The translations under genes were made by a program, and so were the position numbers. From Streptomyces rimosus (lineage in GTDB: Bacteria > Actinomycetota > Actinomycetes > Streptomycetales > Streptomycetaceae): a stretch of 64,000 nucleotides of DNA. Under the pieces are notes generated by a model, which saw only the letters and a program-made list of their open reading frames with translations, was not told where the DNA came from and ran no database searches. Shown here in pieces: positions 46,524 to 55,069 of this stretch (the stretch's first letter is position 1; every line of letters begins with the position of its first letter). The stretch lies in contig NZ_CP023688.1 in the NCBI RefSeq assembly GCF_008704655.1, forward strand, positions 9,117,001 through 9,181,000. The letters are read 5' to 3'.

Positions 46524-46898
46524 ATGCCCCTGTCCACCGGAGCCGACGCTCCCACCTTCGAGCGCCCCGGCTTCACCTTCCGGCCCCTCGCGGTTCCTTC
46601 GCGCGGCAGTACGGAACTGGCGGTCTGGACGCTGCACGCGGCGCCCGGAGCCACCAGCGAACCGCACAGCTTGAACCACGAGGAGGTCTTCGTCGTACAG
46701 ACCGGCCGGATAGCTGCCACCGTCGGCGGCGAAGAGGTCGTCGCCGGGCCGGGCGACGCCATCATCGTGCCCCCGCGCACGGAGCTGAGTCTGCGCAACG
46801 GCGAGCCCGACACGCCCGCGACCGTCACCGTCATCACTTCGGCCGGCATAAAGGCCACCCTCGGGGGCGCGACATTCCCGCCTCCGTGGGCGCAGTAG
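46524..46898 (+). CDS. Cupin-domain protein
   Basis: A 124-residue single cupin. The metal motif is visible as the Glu/His-containing LNHEEVFVVQTG (first motif) and the PGDAIIVPPRTELSL second motif. The start is ATG 46524 after GAAGGA. It is divergent from the broken MarR gene and preceded by its two operators, so it was probably the repressor's target. The function is unknown; such cupins often bind small molecules or act as dioxygenases or isomerases. Confidence 0.88.
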   Translation: MPLSTGADAPTFERPGFTFRPLAVPSRGSTELAVWTLHAAPGATSEPHSLNHEEVFVVQTGRIAATVGGEEVVAGPGDAIIVPPRTELSLRNGEPDTPATVTVITSAGIKATLGGATFPPPWAQ

Positions 46899-47098
46899 CA
46901 GCAGGCCATCGCGTGGGGGTGTAGCTCGGGTGAGGCGCGGGCGGCCTGGGGCGGCGCCGTCGTGTGACGGTTCCGTACGGCACTGTACGTCCCTCTTTCG
47001 GCGACGCGTTCGGCCGCATCTCGGCTCCAGGGCGTGCACCGGGCGGCGGCGGGGGTACCGGTCCACCCTGCAACGTCGTCGTAGGAAGCAGAGGAATC

Positions 47099-47683
47099 AT
47101 GGCATTCAATCCGCTCCCGGAAGAAGGCAAACCCGGCGGCACGGCGGACCGCGCCGGCTCGGCAACGGACGACGGCCACCGGCGGTGCGGAGCGGGCCAC
47201 GGGGATGAGGCGTACGCGCCGGGGGAGGGGATCCCCTTGCGGGGCTACGCCGTACTGGCGGGAGGCTACGCCGGGGCCACGGCCCTGTTCGCGCTGGCCT
47301 TCCGCGAGTCCGGACGTACGCTGCCCTCCCGCGTCCCGCCGTGGGACCTGCTGCTCCTGGGCGCCGCGACGTACAAGGCGTCGCGGCTGCTCGCGAAGGA
47401 CAAGATCACCGCTCTCGTACGGGCGCCGTTCACCCGGCGCAAGGAGACCATCAGCGCCAGCGAGGTCATGGACGAGCCCCGCGGCCACGGCCTGCAGTTG
47501 GCCGTCGGCGAACTGCTCGCCTGCCCCTTCTGCCTGGCCACCTGGGTCGGCACCTCGCTGGTCTGCGGTTACGCGGTGGCCCCCCGCGCCACCCGGCTCG
47601 TCTCCACCGGCCTGAGCGCCGTCACGATCTCCGACTGGCTGCAGTACGCCTGGAGCGTCACGCAGGAGCGGGCGGAGGGGTGA
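47099..47683 (+). CDS. DUF1360 membrane protein
   Basis: A 194-residue protein. About 50 residues of Gly/Asp-rich leader precede a hydrophobic segment (GYAVLAGGYAGATALFALAF), the DLLLLGAATYKASRLLAKDK motif and the CPFCLATWVG motif characteristic of DUF1360. B. subtilis members of this family are sporulation- or spore-envelope-related; a role here is not known. The start is ATG 47099, with GAGGAA in front. Confidence 0.88.
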   Translation: MAFNPLPEEGKPGGTADRAGSATDDGHRRCGAGHGDEAYAPGEGIPLRGYAVLAGGYAGATALFALAFRESGRTLPSRVPPWDLLLLGAATYKASRLLAKDKITALVRAPFTRRKETISASEVMDEPRGHGLQLAVGELLACPFCLATWVGTSLVCGYAVAPRATRLVSTGLSAVTISDWLQYAWSVTQERAEG

Positions 47684-47814
47684 GGGGTGGGCGCACGGCG
47701 CCGGTGAGCGAGGGCCGCGCCCGAGATCCTTACCCGGGCCTGTCGCCCCCGGCCTGCCGCCTCCCGGGACAGCCCCCGCCGCGAACCCCACTGCCGTAAG
47801 CGCCGGTTGGGCTA

Positions 47815-47820
47815 TAGAGT
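47815..47820 (+). promoter_or_regulatory. Probable -10 of a leaderless GNAT gene
   Basis: TAGAGT lies 6 bp before the ATG at 47827 and no ribosome site is present, the same arrangement as at vanR. Confidence 0.4.
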
Positions 47821-47826
47821 CATTAC

Positions 47827-48297
47827 ATGTCATGCGTGCGGCAAGCAGTGGAAGGTGACGTCCCGGAGCTGGTGCGCTTGCGGGCGCTGCTGTTCGACAC
47901 TCTCGGCGGCGACTTCTTCGCGCCGGCGTCCGGTGACGACGGCTGGCGGGACGCGCTCGTCGTGGTGCTGAAGGACCAGCTGGCGTCGGACGCCGTACGC
48001 ATCCTCGTCGTGGACGGTGACCGCGGCCTCGCCGCCTGCGGCATCGGCACCCTCGAACAGCGGCTGCCCGGCCCGCACCTGCGCAACGGGCGGATCGGCC
48101 ATGTCATCGGCGTGGTCACCGACCCGGCGTACCGGCGGCGCGGGCACAGTCGCGCCATCATGCGGGGCCTGCTCGACTGGTTCCGGGAGCGGGATGCGGC
48201 CCGGGTGGACCTGTACGCGTCCGCCGACGGGGAGCCGCTCTACCGTGACCTCGGCTTCGTCGATCACCCGGACCCGTCGCTGTGCCGACGTCCGTGA
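47827..48297 (+). CDS. GNAT-family N-acetyltransferase
   Basis: A 156-residue acetyltransferase with the acetyl-CoA-binding motif GVVTDPAYRRRGHSRAIM (R-x-x-G-x-G/A type) and the late GEPLYRDLGF motif. The substrate is unknown. The transcript is probably leaderless. It is convergent with the zinc-ribbon pair. Confidence 0.93.
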   Translation: MSCVRQAVEGDVPELVRLRALLFDTLGGDFFAPASGDDGWRDALVVVLKDQLASDAVRILVVDGDRGLAACGIGTLEQRLPGPHLRNGRIGHVIGVVTDPAYRRRGHSRAIMRGLLDWFRERDAARVDLYASADGEPLYRDLGFVDHPDPSLCRRP

Positions 48298-48348
48298 GGC
48301 CCGGGCCGGGGGCGATGCTCGCTGGGCATCATCGCGCCTGGCGGCGCG

Positions 48349-48531
48349 TCAGAGAACCGGCGGCTCCAGGGCATATGTGGTGCCGCACGCGCCGCACGCG
48401 AAACGGCCGTTGAGGCCGTCGTTGGCGCTCTGGCACTCGGGGCATGTGGCGGAGGTGAAGTACGGCAGGCGTGGTTCGCCCACACCGACGCCGCTGCTCT
48501 CCTCCGCTTGGACCTTGTGCTTTTCCGTCAT
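48349..48531 (-). CDS. Zinc-ribbon microprotein, 60 residues
   Basis: The C-terminal half has two CxxC knuckles (CPECQSAN and CGACGTTY) forming a zinc ribbon; the N-terminal half is polar. Its ATG overlaps the stop of an upstream 26-codon zinc-ribbon frame by ATGA, so the two are probably translated in sequence. Cytoplasmic; function unknown. Confidence 0.7.
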   Translation of the reverse strand: MTEKHKVQAEESSGVGVGEPRLPYFTSATCPECQSANDGLNGRFACGACGTTYALEPPVL

Positions 48532-48608
48532 CCGGACGCTCCGCAATTGCATGACCACCTGCCGTCGGGCCCTTGGATGATCTCGGCGCCGCACCGGCTG
48601 CAACTCAT
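48528..48608 (-). CDS. Zinc-ribbon microprotein, 26 residues
   Basis: The frame MSCSRCGAEI...WSCNCGASG has CxxC and CxC pairs enough to hold one zinc ion. The ATG at 48608 has an excellent GGGGGAGG site nine bases upstream and the stop overlaps the next start. Too short for routine gene calling. It may be a coupling leader, half of a split zinc ribbon, or an independent peptide. Confidence 0.6.
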   Translation of the reverse strand: MSCSRCGAEIIQGPDGRWSCNCGASG

Positions 48609-48909
48609 GATGCCCTCCCCCGTGCCTCCGAAGTCCGCGACTTCCCCAACGAGAGAGTGTGCCTACAAAAACATCACAAAACCCCCTGGGAACGGTTACG
48701 CGGAGGCCGTGGACGCGCGGTACCGGCGCACGGCGCCCGTACCGGAGCGTGGGTGGCTTCCAGGGGGCGCAGACATCATTGGAGCGCGCCCCTGTCTGAC
48801 GCCCCCGCCCCCTGAAGGCACCGGCGGGCCCAGCCGCCTGGCTCGGAGCCCCGAATCCGAAGCCCCGAGCCCCGAACGGCCCGGCCCGCCCCACTTCAGC
48901 CGTCAGGCG
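48609..48909. other. Intergenic region
   Basis: About 300 bp between the zinc-ribbon operon and the MFS gene end. It includes an A/T-rich patch (48661-48685) that may belong to the zinc-ribbon promoter, and a repetitive C/G-rich stretch (GCCCCGAGCCCCGAA near 48865) that may fold. No gene seen. Confidence 0.4.
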
Positions 48910-50535
48910 TCACTTCTCCGATACGGCCACGTCCGTGGAGGTCCCGCCACCCCCGAGCGCATCCGTGTGCTTCGGGAGCAGCATCATGAGCCCCGCTGCC
49001 ACGACGTAGAACGCGATCTGCCAGGGGAGCACCGAGGCGAACGCGTCCCCGTACGCCGTGAGCGGGGTGGCGCCCGCCGAGGTCGACGTGTCCAGTTCGG
49101 CGAAGAACAGGACGCCCAGCACGGCGACCCCGACCGCGTTCCCGATCTGGCCCACCGTGGTGAGCACCCCGCCCGCGGCACCGGCGTCCCGCGCCGGCAC
49201 CCCGGCGAGGACGACGTTGACCAGGGAGGGCGAGGTCAGCCCCAGCCCGAGACCGCCCACGAACAGCGGCAGCGCCAGCGCCCAGTAGGAGGGCGCGCCT
49301 CCGTCCCGTACGACGAGCAGCAGGAGGAATTGCGAGACGGCGAGCACGAGCGAACCCGTGACGAGCAGCAGACGGCCGACGCGGGCGGCGAGTTGGACGC
49401 CGATCCCGGATGTCAGCGTCGAGCCGACCGCGTACGGAAGGATGAGCAACCCGGTCTCCAGGGCCGAGCGGCCGGTGCCGAACTGGAGGTAGAGGGAGAG
49501 CAGCAGGAAGAACGAGCCGATGGCGCCGAAGAACAGCGTGGAGGCGGCCAGCCCGCTGCTGAAGGCCCGTACCCGCAGCAGCCCCGGATCGAGGACGGGC
49601 TGATCGCCGCGGGCGACCAGGCGGCGTTCGCGCCGGAGGAAGAGCGCCATGAATGGGACCGACAGGAAGAGGATCACGTAGCCCCACCAGGGCCAGCCCC
49701 ACTCGTGACCCTGCACCAGGGGCAGGAGCACGCACACCGCGCCCGCCGCGGCGAGCGCCGCACCGGGCAGGTCGAGCCGGGTGCGGGCGGTCGCGGCGGA
49801 CTCGGGCAGGAACCGCGTGCCGAGCGCGAGGCCGACGGCCGCGACGGGCACGTTCACCCAGAAGATCGTCCGCCAGCCCAGCCCGAACACGTCCGCCTCG
49901 ACGAGCAGCCCGCCGGCCAGCGGCCCAGCCACCGAGGCGAGCCCGAGCACCGCCCCGTACGCGCCGAACGCCTTCGCCCGCGCGACCGGCGCGAAGGACG
50001 ACCGGATGATGCCGAACACCTGCGGGACCATCAGGCCGCCCGCCAGCCCCTGGGCCACGCGGGTCGCGACGAGCACTGCCGGGTTCGGCGCGAGCGCACA
50101 CGCCGCCGAGGCGATCGCGAACGCGGCCAGACCGATCAGGAAGATGCGCCGCCGGCCGAACTGGTCACCGATCCGGCCGCCGGTGATCAGCCCGGCGCCG
50201 AGCGCGAGGGTGTAGCCGGCGACCGTCCATTGCAGCGTCGCCTCACCGGCGCCCAGCCCCTCGGCGATCGCCGGGGCCGCGACCGTGACGATTGTGGCGT
50301 CGAGCAGTTCCATGAACGAGGCGATGAGTACGACGACGAGCGCGACCACCGCCGAGCGGCCGGAGACAATGCCCGAATTCGTGCCTGGCGATCCACCCGA
50401 CGCAGCAGGAACAGGAGAGGGAACAGAAGCAGAAGCAGAACTACATGAGAGATCAGAAGGCTTACCCGAACCTGTCGTCGGGTGTGCCGGAGAGGCGGCA
50501 GCCGTGCCGCCGTTCCTGTGGGAAGGAGTGGTCAT
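48910..50535 (-). CDS. MFS drug-efflux transporter, EmrB/QacA (14-TMS) type
   Basis: A 541-residue transporter with fourteen predicted membrane segments. The DHA2 motifs are present: LDATIVTVAAPAI in TM1, GRIGDQFGRRR in the loop after TM2, and GPLAGGLLVE (motif C) in TM5. The N-terminal 50 residues are a Ser/Pro-rich tail. The start taken is ATG 50535; a GTG 30 bp upstream is possible. It is divergent from a WYL regulator, which probably controls it. Confidence 0.93.
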   Translation of the reverse strand: MTTPSHRNGGTAAASPAHPTTGSGKPSDLSCSSASASVPSPVPAASGGSPGTNSGIVSGRSAVVALVVVLIASFMELLDATIVTVAAPAIAEGLGAGEATLQWTVAGYTLALGAGLITGGRIGDQFGRRRIFLIGLAAFAIASAACALAPNPAVLVATRVAQGLAGGLMVPQVFGIIRSSFAPVARAKAFGAYGAVLGLASVAGPLAGGLLVEADVFGLGWRTIFWVNVPVAAVGLALGTRFLPESAATARTRLDLPGAALAAAGAVCVLLPLVQGHEWGWPWWGYVILFLSVPFMALFLRRERRLVARGDQPVLDPGLLRVRAFSSGLAASTLFFGAIGSFFLLLSLYLQFGTGRSALETGLLILPYAVGSTLTSGIGVQLAARVGRLLLVTGSLVLAVSQFLLLLVVRDGGAPSYWALALPLFVGGLGLGLTSPSLVNVVLAGVPARDAGAAGGVLTTVGQIGNAVGVAVLGVLFFAELDTSTSAGATPLTAYGDAFASVLPWQIAFYVVAAGLMMLLPKHTDALGGGGTSTDVAVSEK

Positions 50536-50597
50536 GCCGACCAGCCTCACAGGAGTAGTGGCCACATAACGGCCGCCTTTCTCGGCAGAATGAGGCC

Positions 50598-51584
50598 ATG
50601 GCTGAAACCTCCGCGCGCCTTCTCCTCCTGCTCTCCCTGTTCCAGACCGGACGCGCGTGGCCGGGCGCGGTACTGGCGGAGCGCCTGGAGGTGAGCCCGC
50701 GCACCATGCGCCGCGACATCGACCGGCTGCGGGCGCTGGGCTACCCCGTACATGTCACCAAGGGGCCCGGCAGCGCGTACCGCTTGGACGCCGGAGCGAA
50801 GGTCCCGCCCCTGCTGTTCGACGACGAGCAGGCCATCGCCGTGGCCGTCGCGCTGCAGACCGCACCCGCCACGGTGGCCGGCCTCGGAGAAGCGGCCGCC
50901 CGCGCGCTGGCCACCGTCCGCCAGGTCATGCCGGCGCGCCTACGGCAACAGGTCGACGCCGTACGGGTCACGTCGATCGAGAACGCCTGGGACCTGTCGG
51001 CGCCTCCGGTCGACGCCGAGGTGCTGCTCGCCCTCGGTACGGCCGTCCGTAATGACGAGGTGCTGGCTTTCGCGTACGCGGGCGATCCGAGCCCGTCCAT
51101 CCGGGTGGAACCCCACCACCTCGCCATGTGGTCCGGCCGCTGGTACCTCGTCGCCTGGGATTTGGGGCGCTCCGAGTGGCGCACCTTCCGGGTCGACCGC
51201 ATCACGCCGTACGCCCCGACCGGGCTGCGCTTCACCCCGCGCGAATTGCCCGGTGCCGATGTCACGGCGTTCGTTTTCGGCCAGTTCGACCGCGGTGACA
51301 TCCCCGGCCAGTGGCCCTGTCACGGCGAGGTGATCCTCGACGCGCCCGCCCCGGTCGTCGCCCGCTGGGCGCCCGGCGGCGCCGTGGTGGAGGAGGTCGC
51401 CCCCGGCCGCTGCCGGCTCGCCCTCGGCGCGTGGTCCTGGGCGGGGCTGGCAGCCCTGATCGGCACCTTCGACTGCGACATCGAAGTGATCGGCCCGCCG
51501 GAACTCACGGAGGCGTGCGGGCAGCTCGCCCGCCGGTACGCCGCCGCGGCGGCCGGCCGCCGCAACGCCCCGGCCCAACCGTGA
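50598..51584 (+). CDS. WYL-domain transcriptional regulator
   Basis: A 328-residue protein with an N-terminal HTH (LAERLEVSPRTMRRDIDRLRALGYPV) and a central WYL domain (HHLAMWSGRWYLVAWDLGRSEWRTFRVDRI). WYL domains sense ligands, often nucleic acid fragments. It shares a 62-bp promoter region with the divergent MFS gene, containing the short palindrome GTGGCCAC. Confidence 0.94.
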   Translation: MAETSARLLLLLSLFQTGRAWPGAVLAERLEVSPRTMRRDIDRLRALGYPVHVTKGPGSAYRLDAGAKVPPLLFDDEQAIAVAVALQTAPATVAGLGEAAARALATVRQVMPARLRQQVDAVRVTSIENAWDLSAPPVDAEVLLALGTAVRNDEVLAFAYAGDPSPSIRVEPHHLAMWSGRWYLVAWDLGRSEWRTFRVDRITPYAPTGLRFTPRELPGADVTAFVFGQFDRGDIPGQWPCHGEVILDAPAPVVARWAPGGAVVEEVAPGRCRLALGAWSWAGLAALIGTFDCDIEVIGPPELTEACGQLARRYAAAAAGRRNAPAQP

Positions 51585-51600
51585 GCGGGCGCGCGGGGCG

Positions 51601-52713
51601 TTACGTATCTGCCGGTGGCCGCGTCCGCTGCTCAGCACGTACACGCAGCAGCAGCGCGACCCAACTGCGGTACGGCCTCCAGCGGTCGGCGATGGCGGCC
51701 AGCCGCCCCACGTCCTCGGAACCGCCCGCGCCGAGACCGTACGCGTTGGCCATGGACGCGTGCAGTCGCCGCTCGTGACGGGGGAAGACGTCCGGATGCC
51801 CGGCTCCCCGTATGAGGATGAGTTCGGCGGAGAACGGTCCGACGCCGGGCAGGGCACGCAGCGTCGCCAGCGCGTAGTCCCCGGGCATCGCCCGCAGCCG
51901 CGCCGCGTCCAGTTCACCGGCCTCGGCGGCCTCGGCCAGGGCATGCAGTCGCGCGACCTTCTCGTCCGGCAGCCCGGGAATCCGGGTGAGCGAGCGCAGG
52001 ACCGGGGGAGTGGGGAAGGCATGCAGATCCCGGCCGGCGACCCGGACGCGCTGTCCGTACCGTTCGGCGAGGCGCGCCTTGATCGCGGCGGCCTGGGTCC
52101 TGCGCATACGCTGCCCGATGACCGCCCACACGGCGGCTTCGTACGGCGAATGGAAGCACACCGGGCGGAGTCCCGGATACTCCGCCATGAGCCGGGAGAC
52201 CACGGGATCGCCGACGGCCAGCCCTTGGAAGCCGCTTCCGTCGACATCGAGCGAGAGAATGCGGGCCAGTTGGTCCCGGACGATCAACTGGGCTGGGGCG
52301 TCCGGTTGTTCTGGGGCGGCCCGTTGGTCTTCGGCTGCCGGTGGTTTTCCGACGAGCGGTTGGTCTCCGGAGACCGGTCGTTCCCGTACGACCGATGGAT
52401 CGGGTAGGAAAAGCTGCTCTTGGACGGCCAGGCCACGCCCCGGTCCGGCGGACGCCAAGCCCGCCGGACCGGAGCCCGCACCACCCGGGTACACGGTGAA
52501 CTCGGCCCGTACGCTCCCCGCGGTGCCGTCCGGCGCCGCCGCCTCCTGCCGTACCGCCGCGGCGACCGTCGTATGGCCGTCGTCCGAGGGGAAGGCCAGG
52601 CGAAGCACATCGTCCGGCGCCTTGCGGTAGCGCGCGGGAGTGAAGCTCTCCAGGAACCGCACACTCGCCGCGAGGGAGAAGGGCCCCTGTGGGGCGATGG
52701 CGACGGCGCTCAC
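51601..52713 (-). CDS. AlkA-like DNA-3-methyladenine glycosylase II (HhH-GPD)
   Basis: A 370-residue protein whose C-terminal 200 residues form the helix-hairpin-helix/GPD fold (VIGQRMRRTQAAAIKARLAERYG and LRALPGVGPFSAELILIRGAGHPDVF). At the place of the AlkA catalytic Asp the sequence reads PRHERR, with Glu or His instead, so activity may differ. A region of about 60 residues rich in Pro/Glu/Gln (near residues 105-150) is inserted before it. The start is GTG 52713, 4 bases upstream of the stop position of the VOC gene in the coupled order. Confidence 0.85.
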   Translation of the reverse strand: MSAVAIAPQGPFSLAASVRFLESFTPARYRKAPDDVLRLAFPSDDGHTTVAAAVRQEAAAPDGTAGSVRAEFTVYPGGAGSGPAGLASAGPGRGLAVQEQLFLPDPSVVRERPVSGDQPLVGKPPAAEDQRAAPEQPDAPAQLIVRDQLARILSLDVDGSGFQGLAVGDPVVSRLMAEYPGLRPVCFHSPYEAAVWAVIGQRMRRTQAAAIKARLAERYGQRVRVAGRDLHAFPTPPVLRSLTRIPGLPDEKVARLHALAEAAEAGELDAARLRAMPGDYALATLRALPGVGPFSAELILIRGAGHPDVFPRHERRLHASMANAYGLGAGGSEDVGRLAAIADRWRPYRSWVALLLRVRAEQRTRPPADT

Positions 52714-52715
52714 GA

Positions 52716-53099
52716 TCAGCCGCCGTGCGCCGTGATCGCGTAGCCCTCGGGCCCGGCGAAGGTGAACGTACGGCCGAACGGGCTGTCCTGCGGCGGGCTG
52801 ATGATCGTCACCCCGTCGGCGGCTAGCCGGTCGTGCAGCGCCTGCGCGTCGGCGGTACGGAACCACAGCGCCACTCCCAACCCGGGCCGGGACACGGCGT
52901 CGAGGTCGACGCCCGGCAGCGGCTCGCGGACGGCGAAAGCGATCGGTGCGGTGGCGAATACCACCGCACCGGGAGGCGAGGCGGGCGCCCTGCGCATCCC
53001 GAGCCGCTCCTCGCAGAAGGCGGCCGCCGCTTCGACATCGCGCACCTGGAGAGCGATGAAGTCGGGGCCGTCCAGGGTGGCGGGGGTGGGCTGGGTCAT
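52716..53099 (-). CDS. VOC (glyoxalase/bleomycin-resistance) superfamily protein
   Basis: A 127-residue protein made of the paired beta-alpha-beta-beta-beta units of the VOC fold (FIALQVRDVEAAAAFCEERLGM, ALWFRTADAQALHDRLAADGV, FTFAGPEGYAITAH). Possible roles are dioxygenase, drug binding or glyoxalase. It lies just before and nearly overlaps the AlkA-like gene and is divergent from a MarR gene whose operators fall in the shared region. Confidence 0.9.
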   Translation of the reverse strand: MTQPTPATLDGPDFIALQVRDVEAAAAFCEERLGMRRAPASPPGAVVFATAPIAFAVREPLPGVDLDAVSRPGLGVALWFRTADAQALHDRLAADGVTIISPPQDSPFGRTFTFAGPEGYAITAHGG

Positions 53100-53230
53100 G
53101 AGGTGTCTCTCTTCCTACGTGGCGGTACGCGAAGCCGGAACGTGTCACCGGGGGCCGATGCCGGAGCCCGGCCCCTGCCCTCGACGGGGGCCCGGGCCGG
53201 GCGGCTCAAGCCCGGCGCACCCAAAACCCG

Positions 53231-53248
53231 ATGTCAGGCTTTTGACAT
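53231..53248. promoter_or_regulatory. MarR operator 1
   Basis: ATGTCA-N6-TGACAT, perfect 6-bp arms, in the VOC/MarR divergent region. Confidence 0.75.
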
Positions 53249-53276
53249 TCAGCAACGTACGCCCGCGCCGCTCCGT

Positions 53277-53294
53277 ATGTCAAAATGCTGACAT
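53277..53294. promoter_or_regulatory. MarR operator 2, overlapping the MarR start codon
   Basis: ATGTCA-N6-TGACAT again, 46 bp from the first; its last bases include the ATG of the MarR gene, so bound repressor would block its own expression. Confidence 0.75.
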
Positions 53295-53754
53295 GGAAGA
53301 CCGTAACCCCGTAGCGCCTCCCCACCCCGCCCAGGACGTCACCGAGCACGTGGGCTACCGCCTCAAGCGCTCCGCCGCCGCACTGCGCGGCGCCTTGGAC
53401 AAGGCCCTGCGCGAGCACGGTCTGACCGTGCCGCAGTACGCCTGTCTCGAACTCCTCGACCAGCAGCCGGGCCTGTCCAACGCCGAACTCGCCCGCGGCG
53501 CGTTCGTCACGCGCCAGTCCATGAACGTCGTACTGCGCGGCCTCCAGGAAGCCGGCCTGGTCGCCCGGCCCAGCACCACCGACCACGGCCGCGCCCTGCC
53601 CGCCCACCTCACCGACGAAGGCCGCGACCGTCTCGACGCGGCCCGCAACGCCGTCTACGCCATCGAACGGCAGATGATCGAGGCGATCCCGCCGAGGCGC
53701 CTGACCACCCTCCTCGCCGACCTCGACCGTATGACGGAGGCCCTGGGAAGCTGA
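53293..53754 (+). CDS. MarR-family transcriptional regulator
   Basis: A 153-residue MarR protein with complete HTH and wing (LSNAELARGAFVTRQSMNVVLRGLQEAGLVARPSTTDHGRALPAHLT). Two identical half-site dyads precede it, one covering its start codon, so it is autoregulated and probably represses the divergent VOC-AlkA pair. No ribosome site is seen before the ATG, consistent with a short or leaderless transcript. Confidence 0.93.
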   Translation: MEDRNPVAPPHPAQDVTEHVGYRLKRSAAALRGALDKALREHGLTVPQYACLELLDQQPGLSNAELARGAFVTRQSMNVVLRGLQEAGLVARPSTTDHGRALPAHLTDEGRDRLDAARNAVYAIERQMIEAIPPRRLTTLLADLDRMTEALGS

Positions 53755-53796
53755 CTCACCGACACTCCGTCACCGCCCGAGCGGAAAGAAGGTCTC

Positions 53797-54714
53797 ATGA
53801 GTACGCCGATACCCCTCCACGTCCCGGACGAGCTCGCCGTCTCGTACGGCACGACCGAAGCCGGAAGGGCGTGGATCGCCGGCCTGCCCGCACTGGCCGC
53901 GGAATTCCTCGACCGCTGGCAACTGAAACGGGACGGCGAGGCCGGCTTCGGCGAGGCGTCCCTCGTCCTGCCCGTACTCCGTACGGACGGCACGCGCGCC
54001 GCACTGCGCTTCCAGCAGCCCAGGGAGGAGACCACCGCCGCGCTGATCGGTCTGCGCACCTGGAACGGCGACGGCATCGTGCGGCTCATCGAGCACGACG
54101 GGGCGAGCGGCACCATGCTGCTGGAGCGCCTGGACGGGTCCCGCACGCTCGCGTCCGTCGGGGACGACGACACCGCGATGACCATCCTCGCCGGGCTCCT
54201 GCGGCGCCTCGTCGCCGTCCCCGCCCCGAAGGAGCTCCGCGGCCTCGGCGACATCGCCGCCGACATGCTGGAGCAGGTGCCCGCGGCGGTGGCGGCCCTG
54301 GCCGACCCCGCCGACCGGCAGCGCCTGCGGACCTGGGCCTCGGTGGTGGCCGACCTGGCCGGCGAGCCCGGGGACCGGATGCTGCACTGGGACCTGCACT
54401 ACGACAACGTGCTGGCCGGGGACCGCGAACCCTGGCTGGCCATCGACCCCGAACCCCTCGCCGGCGACCCCGGCTTCGACCTGTGGCCCGCCCTGGACAG
54501 CCGGTGGGAGGAGGTGGCGGCGACGGGCGAAGCCCACCGCGTCGTACGCCGCCGCTTCGACCTGCTGACCGACGCGCTCGCCCTCGACCGCGAGCGCGCG
54601 GCCGGGTGGACGCTGGGCCGCCTGCTGCAGAACTCCCTGTGGGACATCGAGGACGGGAAGACGGCACTGGACGCTTCGCAGGTTGTGGTGGGGGAGGCGG
54701 TGGTGGGGCGGTAG
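53797..54714 (+). CDS. APH(6)/hydroxyurea-resistance-type phosphotransferase
   Basis: A 305-residue kinase-fold protein. The catalytic loop HWDLHYDNVLAG and the metal motif LAIDPEPLAGDPGFDLWP are those of streptomycin 6-phosphotransferases and their relatives. It would transfer phosphate from ATP to an aminoglycoside or similar small molecule; chromosomal copies in Streptomyces often give low-level or no resistance. The start ATG 53797 has GGAAAGAAGG upstream. It lies 42 bp after the MarR gene and may share its transcript. Confidence 0.88.
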   Translation: MSTPIPLHVPDELAVSYGTTEAGRAWIAGLPALAAEFLDRWQLKRDGEAGFGEASLVLPVLRTDGTRAALRFQQPREETTAALIGLRTWNGDGIVRLIEHDGASGTMLLERLDGSRTLASVGDDDTAMTILAGLLRRLVAVPAPKELRGLGDIAADMLEQVPAAVAALADPADRQRLRTWASVVADLAGEPGDRMLHWDLHYDNVLAGDREPWLAIDPEPLAGDPGFDLWPALDSRWEEVAATGEAHRVVRRRFDLLTDALALDRERAAGWTLGRLLQNSLWDIEDGKTALDASQVVVGEAVVGR

Positions 54715-55069
54715 AGGTGAGCGGGCGCCGTGGGTCACGGGGGACCGTACGGCCGGACGTGCGGTCCCGTCTCCCAGCCGCCATCCATCACCCCCTCGGC
54801 CTCCGCCCGGCCACCGGCCCGCCTCCTGCGCTCACTCCCCTCTTCGCCACTTCCCCTCCTCCTCCCCGCTCCCGCCCCGTGACCCACACCACAGCGATAC
54901 CGCTGGATTACCGGGTGTAAGGGGCGACCGGCGGGACACACGAGCGGCAGTGCTTCGGAACCGTAGGCACCCTTCCCTTTTCTTGCCGAGGGGCCCGTCT
55001 GCCGTTTTCCGGACCGGCCTCCCGGCTGTCTGCGGACACCACTTCTTGAGCGAAAAAGGAGAGCCGGCG
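54715..55069. other. Intergenic region before the sigma-factor gene
   Basis: About 355 bp. GGGACCG/CGGTCCC (54741-54768) may form a terminator for the kinase gene. A C/T-rich stretch follows (54780-54890), then CCGGGTGTAAGG near 54911, which weakly resembles the -10 of SigB-type promoters. No gene seen. Confidence 0.4.

Noticed and set aside
45915..47066. 383-codon minus-strand frame including MarR-like sequence at its end
   Set aside because: Only the last part is MarR-like and belongs to the frameshifted pseudogene; the rest is antisense to the cupin gene.
48508..50448. 646-codon plus-strand frame
   Set aside because: Antisense of the MFS transporter with Arg/Gln/Glu-rich, feature-free sequence.
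54905..54925. SigB-type promoter before the sigma-factor gene
   Set aside because: GGGTGT is off consensus and no matching upstream element could be fixed with confidence.
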